This document shows positions 1 through 5,585 of a stretch of DNA of 7,673 bases, in pieces. Origin of the DNA: Candidatus Woesearchaeota archaeon (GTDB lineage: Archaea; Nanobdellota; Nanobdellia; Woesearchaeales; UBA525). Where the stretch lies: NCBI GenBank assembly GCA_023252315.1, contig JAJPEB010000062.1:1-7673 (forward strand), in the 5' to 3' direction. Every line of letters begins with the position of its first letter. Positions within the stretch are counted from its first letter, which is position 1. Under the pieces are notes generated by a model. That model was not told the origin of the DNA and did no database searches. It was given only the letters and a program-made list of their open reading frames with translations. The translations under genes and the position numbers were made by a program.

Positions 1-1072
1 AACCCGAGCGCCAAAATGGCAAGGACCAGCCAGGCGGCAGCGCGACGGAGCCGCACGAGGGGCGCGGCACGCTGATGAGCGCCTGGACCGCGGGCGCGAT
101 CGCCGTGATCGCCTGCGAGCCGTTCTGCAGCGCGAGCGAGAGGTTCGCGACGTACCACACCTGCGCGTCGCGGTACGTCCAGCGCGCGATCGCGGACCTG
201 TTCGCGTCCGTGAGCGCGATCGCCTCGTAGTGCCTTGCCTCGGGCGAGGCGCTCGGCTCGATCGTCGCGATGGGAGCGGGCAGCGTGGGCGCGCTCACGT
301 TGAGCGTGGCCCCCGGGGCGAGGCCGAGCGGGGCGCCCGACGCGTTCTGCACGAGCAGCGACGTCGCGTTCGACGCGTTGACCGCGACGCCGAGCATCGC
401 GGCGCCGGGATCGCCGACGATGACGAACGTGATGCCCTTGTCCGCGAGGCCCTCGAGCGCGAGCGCGGCCTGCGCCGCGGTCATCCCCAGGCCCGAGGGG
501 ACATTGCCCTCGAGCACGAGCACGTCCGCCGTGCGCGCCGCCGAGTACGCGCTCGCGTTGCCGGGGAACGTGACATTGTTGAGCGCGCTCGCGAAGGGGT
601 GCGCGCCGCCCGCGATCGCGACCGCCGCGAGCGTGCCGTTCGCGGGGACGCCCGGCACGCTGAGGTCCCCCACGCCGCACGTCCCGAAGATCGCGACGGT
701 GGCGTTGTTCGCGTCCGTCGCGTAGACGTAGACGCTGTCCGTCGCGCGCAGCGCCGAGCGCAGCCGCTGCGAGGAGAGCGCGCCGAGCTGCGCCGCCTTG
801 CGCAGGCTCACGGTGCCGTCAGCGGCGAGGCCCGCGCGCACGACGTCGCCCGAGTCCCAGTGCGCGGGATATCCCTCTCCCGCGAGCAGCGTCGCCGCGT
901 CGTCGGCCTGGCGCTGCACGTCCTCGTACGCGCCGCGCGAGAAGGCGTTCTCGAGCATGGTGTAGGCGACGAGCGCCGCCGCGATGAAGATAAGGAGCGA
1001 GAGCGCGAAGTCGATCGACCAGGCCTGCGCCTTGCGGGATCGGATGATCGCCCGGGGAGGACGGCCGCTCAT
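1..1072 (-). CDS. Large pilin-like membrane-anchored protein, 3' end beyond window
   Basis: 357 codons are visible with no stop before the left edge. It starts at an ATG overlapping the previous TGA, with GGTGA (1080-1084) seven bases upstream. A basic leader (1-15) is followed by AQAWSIDFALSLLIFIAAAL, a pilin-like N-terminus with an Asp where Glu is usual. The KAQxWSxDFAxxLLIF style is familiar from archaeal surface proteins encoded beside small pilins. Residues 55-120 (GEGYPAHW, a GL...G...RK stretch, then DSVYVYATD) fit the usual first ectodomain of that family. Residues 180-222 read as beta-alpha-beta: ADVLVLEG, a helix, ITFVIVGDP. This is a Rossmann-like segment without a visible nucleotide-binding motif. 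About 11 N-x-S/T sequons suggest a glycosylated exterior. It is probably a minor or tip pilin; function is not known. Whether prepilin peptidase cuts it is uncertain because the Gln-to-Asp spacing differs by one from the two small pilins. Confidence 0.8.
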   Translation of the reverse strand, partial: MSGRPPRAIIRSRKAQAWSIDFALSLLIFIAAALVAYTMLENAFSRGAYEDVQRQADDAATLLAGEGYPAHWDSGDVVRAGLAADGTVSLRKAAQLGALSSQRLRSALRATDSVYVYATDANNATVAIFGTCGVGDLSVPGVPANGTLAAVAIAGGAHPFASALNNVTFPGNASAYSAARTADVLVLEGNVPSGLGMTAAQAALALEGLADKGITFVIVGDPGAAMLGVAVNASNATSLLVQNASGAPLGLAPGATLNVSAPTLPAPIATIEPSASPEARHYEAIALTDANRSAIARWTYRDAQVWYVANLSLALQNGSQAITAIAPAVQALISVPRPSCGSVALPPGWSLPFWRSG

Positions 1073-1461
1073 GGCTGCGTCACCGCGATCGTACCCCGCT
1101 TGCGCAGCACGTTCGCCCCTTTCGCGAAGCTCCCTGCGACGTGCGGGATGGGGTACGTGATGGTCACGTCGCCGCTCGAGAGCGTGACCGCGTCCGCGTC
1201 GCTCGCGATGCTGTACGCGAAGCGCCCTGCGAGGAGCGGGACCGTGAGCGTGCGCGAGTAGCCGTCCTGCACGCTCGCCGCGAGCACGACCTCGTCCTGG
1301 ATCGCGTAGCCGACGTCGTTGAGCGCCGCCGTGCGTTCGCGCTGCGCGCTGCGGGTGAGCGACTCGAGCGCCGCGAAGAGGAAGACCGCGCCCACGCACA
1401 GCGCGAGCGCCATCATCACCACGAACTCGATCGCGGACTGCCCCTCACGCATCCGTGACAT
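1069..1461 (-). CDS. Second type IV pilin-like protein
   Basis: This 130-residue protein has leader MSRMREG and then QSAIEFVVMMALALCVGAVF, a class III signal peptide cut predicted between Gly7 and Gln8, with Glu12 at +5. After the transmembrane helix comes a small ectodomain with a C-terminal SFAKGANVLRKRGTIAV strand. That resembles the GxxxKGxNxIRKxxGxIxV ending common in archaeal pilin-like proteins of this kind. The start at 1461 is preferred over ATG 1452 because GGAGG (1468-1472) stands six bases before it; both keep the same cleavage site. It overlaps the first pilin gene by 17 nt, and its TGA overlaps the next ATG, so the three genes are surely co-transcribed and probably translationally coupled. 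Confidence 0.85.
   Translation of the reverse strand: MSRMREGQSAIEFVVMMALALCVGAVFLFAALESLTRSAQRERTAALNDVGYAIQDEVVLAASVQDGYSRTLTVPLLAGRFAYSIASDADAVTLSSGDVTITYPIPHVAGSFAKGANVLRKRGTIAVTQP
1080..1084 (-). promoter_or_regulatory. Ribosome binding site of the large pilin-like gene
   Basis: GGTGA seven bases before ATG 1072, inside the end of the second pilin gene. The same GGTGA or GGTGG style recurs before 3341 and 5585, so these starts support one another. Confidence 0.55.
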
Positions 1462-1873
1462 TGACTCCCTCCGGCGTCGCCGCGACCGTGACGACGTGCA
1501 CGCCCGAGAACTCGCGCAGGTCCCCCGAGAGCACGGCCTGCGAGAAGACCGCGTACTCGTAGTGCCCCTGCTCGCCCTGCACGGTGAAGACGATCGTGCT
1601 GTTCTGGAACGAGACGTCGCGGACGCGGTCGGGGAAGTAGAGCCGCAGCGTCTTCTTCGCCGGGGGCCCCGCATAGTGCACCGCGTTCACCGCGTCGACG
1701 AGGTCGCTGCCGACCTTCTGCACCTGCGCCGCGGCGACATCGCCCGAGAAGCGCGAGGATTGCGTGTACGCGATGATGACGATGGGGACGAGGAGCAGGA
1801 ACGCGAAGCCGACCGCGAGCAGGTACTCCATCGCGATCTGCCCGCGCACGCGTCCCGCCGCTGCTCCACCCAT
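1445..1873 (-). CDS. Type IV pilin-like protein with class III signal peptide
   Basis: This 142-residue protein has a short basic leader (1-11, ending RVRG), then QIAMEYLLAVGFAFLLLVP as a hydrophobic segment to about residue 35. This is the archaeal class III signal layout: a prepilin peptidase is expected to cut between Gly11 and Gln12, leaving Glu16 at mature position +5. The rest is a small beta-rich ectodomain with one sequon (NST, 91-93) and a C-terminal sGxxxxxxGVHVVTV pattern seen in such pilins. ATG 1873 is chosen because it places the leader correctly and sits 26 bases past a TATA-like element, so the mRNA may be leaderless. It is first of three overlapping genes. The likely role is a subunit of an archaeal pilus or pseudopilus. 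The assembly ATPase and membrane protein are not in the window. Confidence 0.86.
   Translation of the reverse strand: MGGAAAGRVRGQIAMEYLLAVGFAFLLLVPIVIIAYTQSSRFSGDVAAAQVQKVGSDLVDAVNAVHYAGPPAKKTLRLYFPDRVRDVSFQNSTIVFTVQGEQGHYEYAVFSQAVLSGDLREFSGVHVVTVAATPEGVNVTDA
1468..1472 (-). promoter_or_regulatory. Ribosome binding site deciding the second pilin start
   Basis: GGAGG lies six bases before ATG 1461 and is the strongest such site in the window. It favours 1461 over the downstream ATG 1452. Confidence 0.65.
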
Positions 1874-1894
1874 GCCCGTTTCCCGTCGAGAGCT

Positions 1895-1905
1895 GCTTAA
1901 AAGGG
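1895..1905 (-). promoter_or_regulatory. TATA-like box of the pilin operon, leaderless layout
   Basis: The minus strand reads CCCTTTTAAGC, the only AT-rich patch just upstream of the first pilin gene. Its centre is about 26 bases from ATG 1873, the usual archaeal box-to-start distance. The transcript may therefore begin at or next to the start codon. No Shine-Dalgarno motif precedes this ATG, which fits. Confidence 0.5.
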
Positions 1906-1996
1906 TTGCGTCACCCGAGGGGAGTGGGGATGATCCGGTGGAGCGAGAGCGCTGGCATCGGGTTGGGAAGAGAGCTGCTTCGCCACGCGCGAAACC

Positions 1997-2019
1997 GGAA
2001 GATGAAGGAAAAGAAGGAG
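1997..2019 (-). terminator. Pyrimidine-rich tract, possible terminator of the AbrB-type gene
   Basis: The minus strand here is all C and T except one A, with one run of four T. Archaeal termination often uses such T-rich tracts without a hairpin. It lies about 90 bases past the AbrB-type stop and before the pilin promoter, which is where a terminator would be expected. Confidence 0.35.
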
Positions 2020-2072
2020 CCGGCCCCTCGGTAGTTTGGGGGTGAATGAAGGACCGGCCAGAAGCCGCGATC

Positions 2073-2100
2073 CCACCCGGCGTTACCAACCACCCGGCGT
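2073..2100. repeat. 11-bp direct repeat between regulator and pilin operon
   Basis: CCACCCGGCGT occurs at 2073-2083 and again at 2090-2100, a 17-base period. It starts eight bases past the AbrB-type stop. The repeat could be a protein-binding site upstream of the pilin promoter or a chance pair in GC-rich DNA. The rest of the 1874-2107 spacer holds only the pyrimidine tract and the TATA-like box. Confidence 0.5.
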
Positions 2101-2107
2101 CGTCGCG

Positions 2108-2266
2108 TCAACGTGACTTCGGTGATGCCTTGAGGATCCTCAGGAAGATCCTCCCCTCCGTGTCCTCGACGAACCGCACGCGGTCGCCCGCGGCCCATCC
2201 CTGGTCGAGGACGAGCTCCTTGGGCAGCGTGACGCGGTACTGCCCGTTATGCTCGACTATCCTCAT
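2108..2266 (-). CDS. Small AbrB/MazE-type DNA-binding protein
   Basis: This 52-residue gene reads MRIVEHNGQYRVTLPKELV, then a Gly-Trp-Ala-Ala-Gly-Asp-Arg-Val turn and a final GRIFLRIL strand. That is the compact swapped-hairpin AbrB/SpoVT/MazE fold, with the typical yRVTLPKEL motif and GD turn. Such proteins act as dimers, either as transcription regulators or as antitoxins. An in-frame TGA a few codons upstream leaves ATG 2266 as the only usable start, and GGAG lies seven bases before it. No toxin gene (PIN, MazF-like or other) lies next to it in the window. That favours a stand-alone regulator, though this is an inference. It sits between the fibre operon and the pilin operon, with its own AT-rich promoter region, and is a candidate regulator of itself or of either flank. 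Confidence 0.82.
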   Translation of the reverse strand: MRIVEHNGQYRVTLPKELVLDQGWAAGDRVRFVEDTEGRIFLRILKASPKSR

Positions 2267-2322
2267 CCGTTCGCTCCGTCGTCACTGCCGTCGTCTGCGT
2301 CCGCTGCGTGCGTTCCCTCCTG

Positions 2323-2334
2323 AGGCATATGCCT
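2323..2334. promoter_or_regulatory. 12-bp palindrome next to the TATA-like box, candidate operator
   Basis: AGGCATATGCCT is a perfect palindrome lying between the TATA-like box and the expected start site. A bound dimer there would block transcription. A half-site match, AGGCATA, recurs at 2394-2400. The position suits autoregulation by the adjacent AbrB-type protein, but no binding evidence exists in the sequence itself. Confidence 0.4.
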
Positions 2335-2343
2335 ATTTAAATA
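2334..2343 (-). promoter_or_regulatory. TATA-like box upstream of the AbrB-type gene
   Basis: TATTTAAATA stands in a short AT-rich island (about 2330-2400) inside otherwise GC-rich DNA. Archaeal transcription usually begins about 25 bases past the box, near 2311-2314 here, giving a leader of about 45 nt with GGAG before the ATG. A second AT-rich block, TATAGTATATTTTC (about 2358-2371), could serve as an alternative box. Confidence 0.55.
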
Positions 2344-2375
2344 CTTATTGCGCATTGAAAATATACTATAAGAGT

Positions 2376-2489
2376 TCTAAGAAAGGAATATTCAGGCATA
2401 ATCAGTACTGGGAGAAGCGGGCGCTCCGACGGGAGGGAAGGCAGAGCGGAGGCCGCCAGAAGACGAGAGGGAAGATGCCGAAGGAAGGC
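2376..2489 (-). terminator. Pyrimidine-rich 3' region of the fibre operon, possible terminator
   Basis: Directly after the M64-like gene the minus strand turns strongly pyrimidine-rich (CTTCCTTC, CTTCCCTCTCGTCTTCTGG) and ends with TTCCTTTCTTAG near 2376-2390. No good hairpin is seen. It is the only spacer between this operon and the next gene, so termination somewhere here is likely; the exact point is not clear. Confidence 0.3.
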
Positions 2490-3341
2490 TTACGTCCTGC
2501 AGCCTGCCCACTCCGGGTAGTCTCGGAAGAAAGCGCCGCACGCCTGCGGGTCCGGCGAGGGCGAGTAGCAGCAGTCCATCGCCGTGCCGAGATACCAGCT
2601 GTCGAACGCGCCGTAGCCGTACGAGGGGTCGGGGAGGCGCCCCATGAGCGTCTGCTCCTCGGGCTTGTACCACGCGGCCTCGCCCGCGCATCCTTGCGGG
2701 AACGCATAGCCATCGGGATAGAGCCTGCCCCAGCGCGCCTTCGCCTCCTCGAGCGTCGCGACGCAGTTGGGCGCGGCGCGCCTGCCCGGGCCGTCCGCGT
2801 AGCTCACGATCCTCGCGCTCTCGTCGACGAGGCCGAAGAGGTGCGCGAACTCGTGCTGCACGATCTCGGGCGGCATGCCCCGCATGTCGAGGAACATGAC
2901 CGCCGGCTCCGCGAAGCTCACGCCCGCCTGGCTCGCGACCGAGTCGTTCGTCATGACCACGATCTTCGCGCGCGCGACGCCGCACGATCCGACGAGCCTC
3001 GTGACGTTCGCGACGTCGCACTGCAGCGGCGGGAGGGGGTCGGGCCCGTAGCCGCCGATGAGCGGGCCCGCGCGGCCCTCGACGCACAGCGACGGATCGT
3101 CGTTGCGCACGAGGTACGCGTTGATGCTACCGTGGCTCCGCCATGGCTCTTTCTGCGCGAGCGCGGCGAGGATGCCGCGCGCAAGCTCCTCTGCGTGCGC
3201 ATCCGTGAACCCGTCCTGGAGGAAGACGACGTTGAGCGCATGCGGATTGTCATACGCGATGCGCTCGCACGGCGGCGAGGGCGACGAGCATGCGGCGAGG
3301 GCGAGGAGCAAGGCCGCGATGGCGAGAGGGAGCGCCTTCAT
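2490..3341 (-). CDS. Lipoprotein zinc metallopeptidase, M64 (IgA peptidase)-like
   Basis: This 283-residue protein ends the four-gene run. Its ATG follows GGTGAGG at a six-base spacing, and that site overlaps the previous gene's TGA. The frame is open further upstream, but only this start gives a lipoprotein signal peptide (hydrophobic 5-17, lipobox LAAC, Cys18). The mature region opens with ALNVVFLQDGFTDAHAEEL (35-53), like the VVxxGDGYT...ExxxF opening of M64 peptidases. Next come KIVVMTND (126-133) and the HExxH zinc motif HEFAHLFGLVDES (163-175). His163 and His167 are the expected zinc ligands and Glu164 the catalytic base; the third ligand is probably in the following LVDE. The C-terminal third has GRLYPDGYAFP and several Cys that could form disulfides. 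The likely role is an externally anchored peptidase acting on surface or host proteins, or processing the neighbouring fibres. The substrate is unknown. Family assignment rests on motifs only. Confidence 0.85.
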   Translation of the reverse strand: MKALPLAIAALLLALAACSSPSPPCERIAYDNPHALNVVFLQDGFTDAHAEELARGILAALAQKEPWRSHGSINAYLVRNDDPSLCVEGRAGPLIGGYGPDPLPPLQCDVANVTRLVGSCGVARAKIVVMTNDSVASQAGVSFAEPAVMFLDMRGMPPEIVQHEFAHLFGLVDESARIVSYADGPGRRAAPNCVATLEEAKARWGRLYPDGYAFPQGCAGEAAWYKPEEQTLMGRLPDPSYGYGAFDSWYLGTAMDCCYSPSPDPQACGAFFRDYPEWAGCRT

Positions 3342-3347
3342 CGCGCG

Positions 3348-3354
3348 CCTCACC
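3348..3354 (-). promoter_or_regulatory. Ribosome binding site of the M64-like gene
   Basis: GGTGAGG six bases before ATG 3341. It contains the TGA stop of the small lipoprotein gene, so ribosomes ending there are placed for re-initiation. It decides this start against the open frame upstream. Confidence 0.65.
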
Positions 3355-3817
3355 GGGAGCAGCACCAGATGCGCAGGCTCGAGAGGCAGCTGTTCGTCGT
3401 CGTGTCGCAGGCCGCCGTAGAGTTGTACTTGCACGTGAGCGCGCTCGTGCCTGCGGCGGCCGTCCAGTCGCTGCAGTCGAGCGAGCCGCCGATCGAGTCC
3501 GCCCACCCGAACGTGTCGTAGGGCGTCGTGTACCTGTTCGTGCCCGTCGTCTCCACCTGCCGCCCCCCTTCGAGGAATTCCGGCACGGTGCAGAGATGGT
3601 AGCCCGACGTGCAGCAGCCGCCGCCTACGGTATCGTCGCAGTTGTGCGCAGCGCCGCTCGCGGTGAGGTTCATGTACATGGTCCCCATCGACGACGCGTG
3701 CGCCATGCGCTCTTGCGAGAACTCCTGCGGATCGATCGAGAAACGCTGCGGCGCGCATCCTGCGAGCAGCAGGGCACAGGCGACGAGCGCGGGAAGGAGA
3801 GGGAGGGGGCGCGCCAT
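3350..3817 (-). CDS. Small lipoprotein carrying the same 10-cysteine domain
   Basis: This 155-residue protein starts one base after the preceding TAG, so translation is probably coupled; no strong ribosome-binding site is seen. The N-terminus is a lipoprotein signal, with a hydrophobic segment to residue 20 and lipobox LAGC (Cys21). A short linker (22-45) leads to a domain at 46-155 with cysteines at 60, 68, 69, 76, 115, 129, 137, 144, 152 and 153. The domain is roughly two thirds identical by eye to the C-terminus of the upstream fibre-like protein, and all 10 Cys align. Shared stretches include TMYMNLTAS, GGGCC and GGRQVETTGTNRYTTPY. I do not recognise a named family; a lectin-like or other ligand-binding fold is possible but unproven. 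It looks like a membrane-anchored version of the fibre head, perhaps produced by duplication with a new N-terminus. Confidence 0.87.
   Translation of the reverse strand: MARPLPLLPALVACALLLAGCAPQRFSIDPQEFSQERMAHASSMGTMYMNLTASGAAHNCDDTVGGGCCTSGYHLCTVPEFLEGGRQVETTGTNRYTTPYDTFGWADSIGGSLDCSDWTAAAGTSALTCKYNSTAACDTTTNSCLSSLRIWCCSR
3522..3553. repeat. Direct repeat copy A inside the 10-cysteine domain
   Basis: A 32-base stretch is identical to 3985-4016, offset 463, and encodes part of the VETTGTNRYTTP core. A further identical 29-base stretch, 3655-3683 against 4118-4146, has the same offset. The two domain copies therefore stay aligned without indels across this part. This is the DNA trace of a tandem domain duplication or gene conversion. 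Confidence 0.9.
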
Positions 3818-3818
3818 G

Positions 3819-5585
3819 CTAGTCCGAGCAGCACCACAGCCTCGTCGCGACCCCGCAGTTGCCGCCCTCGGAGCATGCGATCGTCGTGTTGTACCTGCAG
3901 ACGTAGGCGGCGCCCGACGTCGACGTCCAGTCAGTGCAGTCGAACGAGCCGCCGACAGGGTCCACGAACCCGTCCGTGTTGTACGGCGTCGTGTACCTGT
4001 TCGTGCCCGTCGTCTCGACCTGCCGCCCGCCGCTGATCACCTCGGGGGCGGTGCACATGTGGTACCCGAAGGCGCAGCAGCCGCCGCCCGCGGTGTTGTC
4101 GCAGTTGTGCGCGCCCGCGCTCGCGGTGAGGTTCATGTACATGGTCGGCGCGACGCCGTACGCCCTCCCCGTCACGTTGAGGTCGCCCACGACGTTGAGG
4201 GAGTTCGCGGGCGTTGAGGTGTTGATGCCCACGCGCCCGTTCTTGCTGTCGACGAACAGGACGGGAGTGTTGCCCGTGGTGTTCCCGATGCTCACGTTCG
4301 TCGCGTTGCTCGCGAGCGTGACGAGCGTGGTCGTGTTGGCCCATCCGGCGGCCGCGCTCTGGTACGCGAACGTGATCGTCGTGTTCGTCGCGCTCGTGGC
4401 CCGCCCTTGCGCGTCGAAGCGCACCGCGCACACCTGCGTCGCGCTCCCGCAGGTTGCGGTGTTCACGCCGGTGGTGTTGAGGTTCGCGCTCAAGTTCACC
4501 GTCCCCGCGGGCCCCACGGTGAGCGTGAAGGCGACACCCGTGCCGTTCTTGAGGTTGATCGTCGTCGCGTTGAGCACCTGCGAGGTATTGCCGTTCGCGG
4601 AGAGGGTGAACATGCTCATGTTCCCGCCCCCGCACAGGCCGTTGCTCGCGGTGCAGACCCGGTTGCCGTTGTCGTAGACGTTCCCGCTCGCGTTCACGCT
4701 CCCCGCTACGTCGAGCTTCTGCGTGGGCGTCGTCGTGCCGATGCCGACCTTCCCGTCGCTCGTGATCCGCATCGTCTCGTTGCCCGCGAGCGTCCCCCCT
4801 GCGCCGAAGGTGAGGTTCGTGCCGGGCGTCGCGGTGCCGATCCAGAAGCTGCCGTTCTGCGCGTAGCAGTAGCCGTCGTTCCTCCCGTTGATCGTCCAGC
4901 TCGAGAGGGAGAAGCCGTTCGAGTTGACGCCGCAGTCGAGGAAGTAGTCGCTCTCGTCGCCGTTGTTCGCCTCGACCACGAGGTCTCCGCTCGCGGCGGT
5001 GCCGCCGTTCACGTTCTTGATCTTGAGCTGCGCGTAGTTGTTGATGTCAGAGGTCACGAGCAGGGGGGTCAGGCTCGCGCTCGCGTTGACCGAGAAGTTC
5101 CCTATCGCGTTCAGGTTGCCCGAGACCAGGATCGTGTTGCCGAGCGTGATGCGCGGGACCGCCCCGCTGTCGAGGTCGTCCACGATGTTCGTCGAGGCGG
5201 TGTCGCTGTCGAGCGTGAGGCTGCCCCCCGCGTCCGAGATCGTGCTCCCCCCTACCTGCAGGAAACCGGTCGAGAGGTCGCCGATGCGCACGCCGGGGCT
5301 GCCCGTGCTGCTGAAGACGTACTGGCCCGAGCCGGTGTCGCCCGTATTGAGGAGGTAGACGTGGCTGATCTGCGTGGTGTCGAGGCAGCCCACGCACGAG
5401 AGGTTGCCCGCGCTGCCGGTGATCGAGTTGGTGAGCGTCGAGTTGCCCGCCTGGAAGAACCTCGCGGCATCGATGCGGCCCGTGACGTTGATGTTCGACG
5501 CCGCGAGCGCGCCGGGCACGCACGCGAGCGAGACCATGATCGCGAGCGCGAGCGCGCACGCGAAGCCGCGGTCCGCCGCCCTCAT
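3819..5585 (-). CDS. Secreted fibre-like protein with C-terminal 10-cysteine domain
   Basis: This 588-residue protein starts at an ATG that overlaps the preceding stop (ATGA) with GGTGG seven bases upstream. The frame is open much further upstream, but only this start gives a signal peptide: a hydrophobic stretch at residues 9-28 ending PGALAAS. Residues 175-275 resemble phage fibre modules (DGYCYAQNGSFWIGTATPG, then TLAGNETMRITSDGK). VGI repeats lie at 278-301 and 450-473, and a VYDNGNRVC hairpin at 301-319. Residues 379-405 (CGSATQVCAVRFDAQGR) match the phage-fibre YGSATQVP...DAQGR repeat, with Cys replacing the Tyr and Pro. Residues 481-588 form a separate cysteine-rich domain: 10 Cys, GYHMCT, GGRQVETTGTNRYTTPY and a terminal LWCCSD. 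About 25 N-x-S/T sequons suggest heavy N-glycosylation. Inferred role: a trimeric or fibrous adhesin with a disulfide-stabilised head. No catalytic motif is visible. Confidence 0.88.
   Translation of the reverse strand: MRAADRGFACALALAIMVSLACVPGALAASNINVTGRIDAARFFQAGNSTLTNSITGSAGNLSCVGCLDTTQISHVYLLNTGDTGSGQYVFSSTGSPGVRIGDLSTGFLQVGGSTISDAGGSLTLDSDTASTNIVDDLDSGAVPRITLGNTILVSGNLNAIGNFSVNASASLTPLLVTSDINNYAQLKIKNVNGGTAASGDLVVEANNGDESDYFLDCGVNSNGFSLSSWTINGRNDGYCYAQNGSFWIGTATPGTNLTFGAGGTLAGNETMRITSDGKVGIGTTTPTQKLDVAGSVNASGNVYDNGNRVCTASNGLCGGGNMSMFTLSANGNTSQVLNATTINLKNGTGVAFTLTVGPAGTVNLSANLNTTGVNTATCGSATQVCAVRFDAQGRATSATNTTITFAYQSAAAGWANTTTLVTLASNATNVSIGNTTGNTPVLFVDSKNGRVGINTSTPANSLNVVGDLNVTGRAYGVAPTMYMNLTASAGAHNCDNTAGGGCCAFGYHMCTAPEVISGGRQVETTGTNRYTTPYNTDGFVDPVGGSFDCTDWTSTSGAAYVCRYNTTIACSEGGNCGVATRLWCCSD
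3985..4016. repeat. Direct repeat copy B inside the 10-cysteine domain
   Basis: Partner of 3522-3553, located in the C-terminal domain of the larger fibre-like protein. The identical block covers third codon positions too, so similarity at this spot exceeds what protein conservation alone requires. Confidence 0.9.
4215..4325 (-). repeat. LVTLASNATNVS...LFVDS fibre module, copy 2
   Basis: Second copy of the module at 6365-6478. It leads into the last VGINTSTP repeat before the 10-cysteine domain. Confidence 0.75.
4629..4685 (-). repeat. Cys-hairpin module, copy 2
   Basis: Same module as 7349-7405, differing in the AAN/ASN position and a few bases. It follows directly after a VGIGTTTP repeat, the same order as the third copy at 6518-6574 has with its own VGIGT repeat. 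The repeat-plus-hairpin unit therefore appears to be the exchanged block. Confidence 0.75.

Noticed and set aside
230..1261. Long plus-strand open frames here and at 2046-3521, 4407-5864 and 6602-7345
   Set aside because: They are Arg/Glu/Ala-rich complements of well-supported minus-strand genes, as is usual in GC-rich DNA. None has a recognisable domain.
1450..1452. ATG 1452 as start of the second pilin
   Set aside because: It keeps the signal peptide but lacks the well-spaced GGAGG that precedes ATG 1461. It remains a possible secondary start.
2108..2266. Toxin-antitoxin pair with the AbrB-type protein as antitoxin
   Set aside because: No small toxin frame overlaps or follows it. The next genes are a spacer and pilins.
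3342..3758. Longer start for the M64-like gene
   Set aside because: The extra residues overlap the small lipoprotein in another frame and look like shadow sequence. The 3341 start has a lipobox and a ribosome site.
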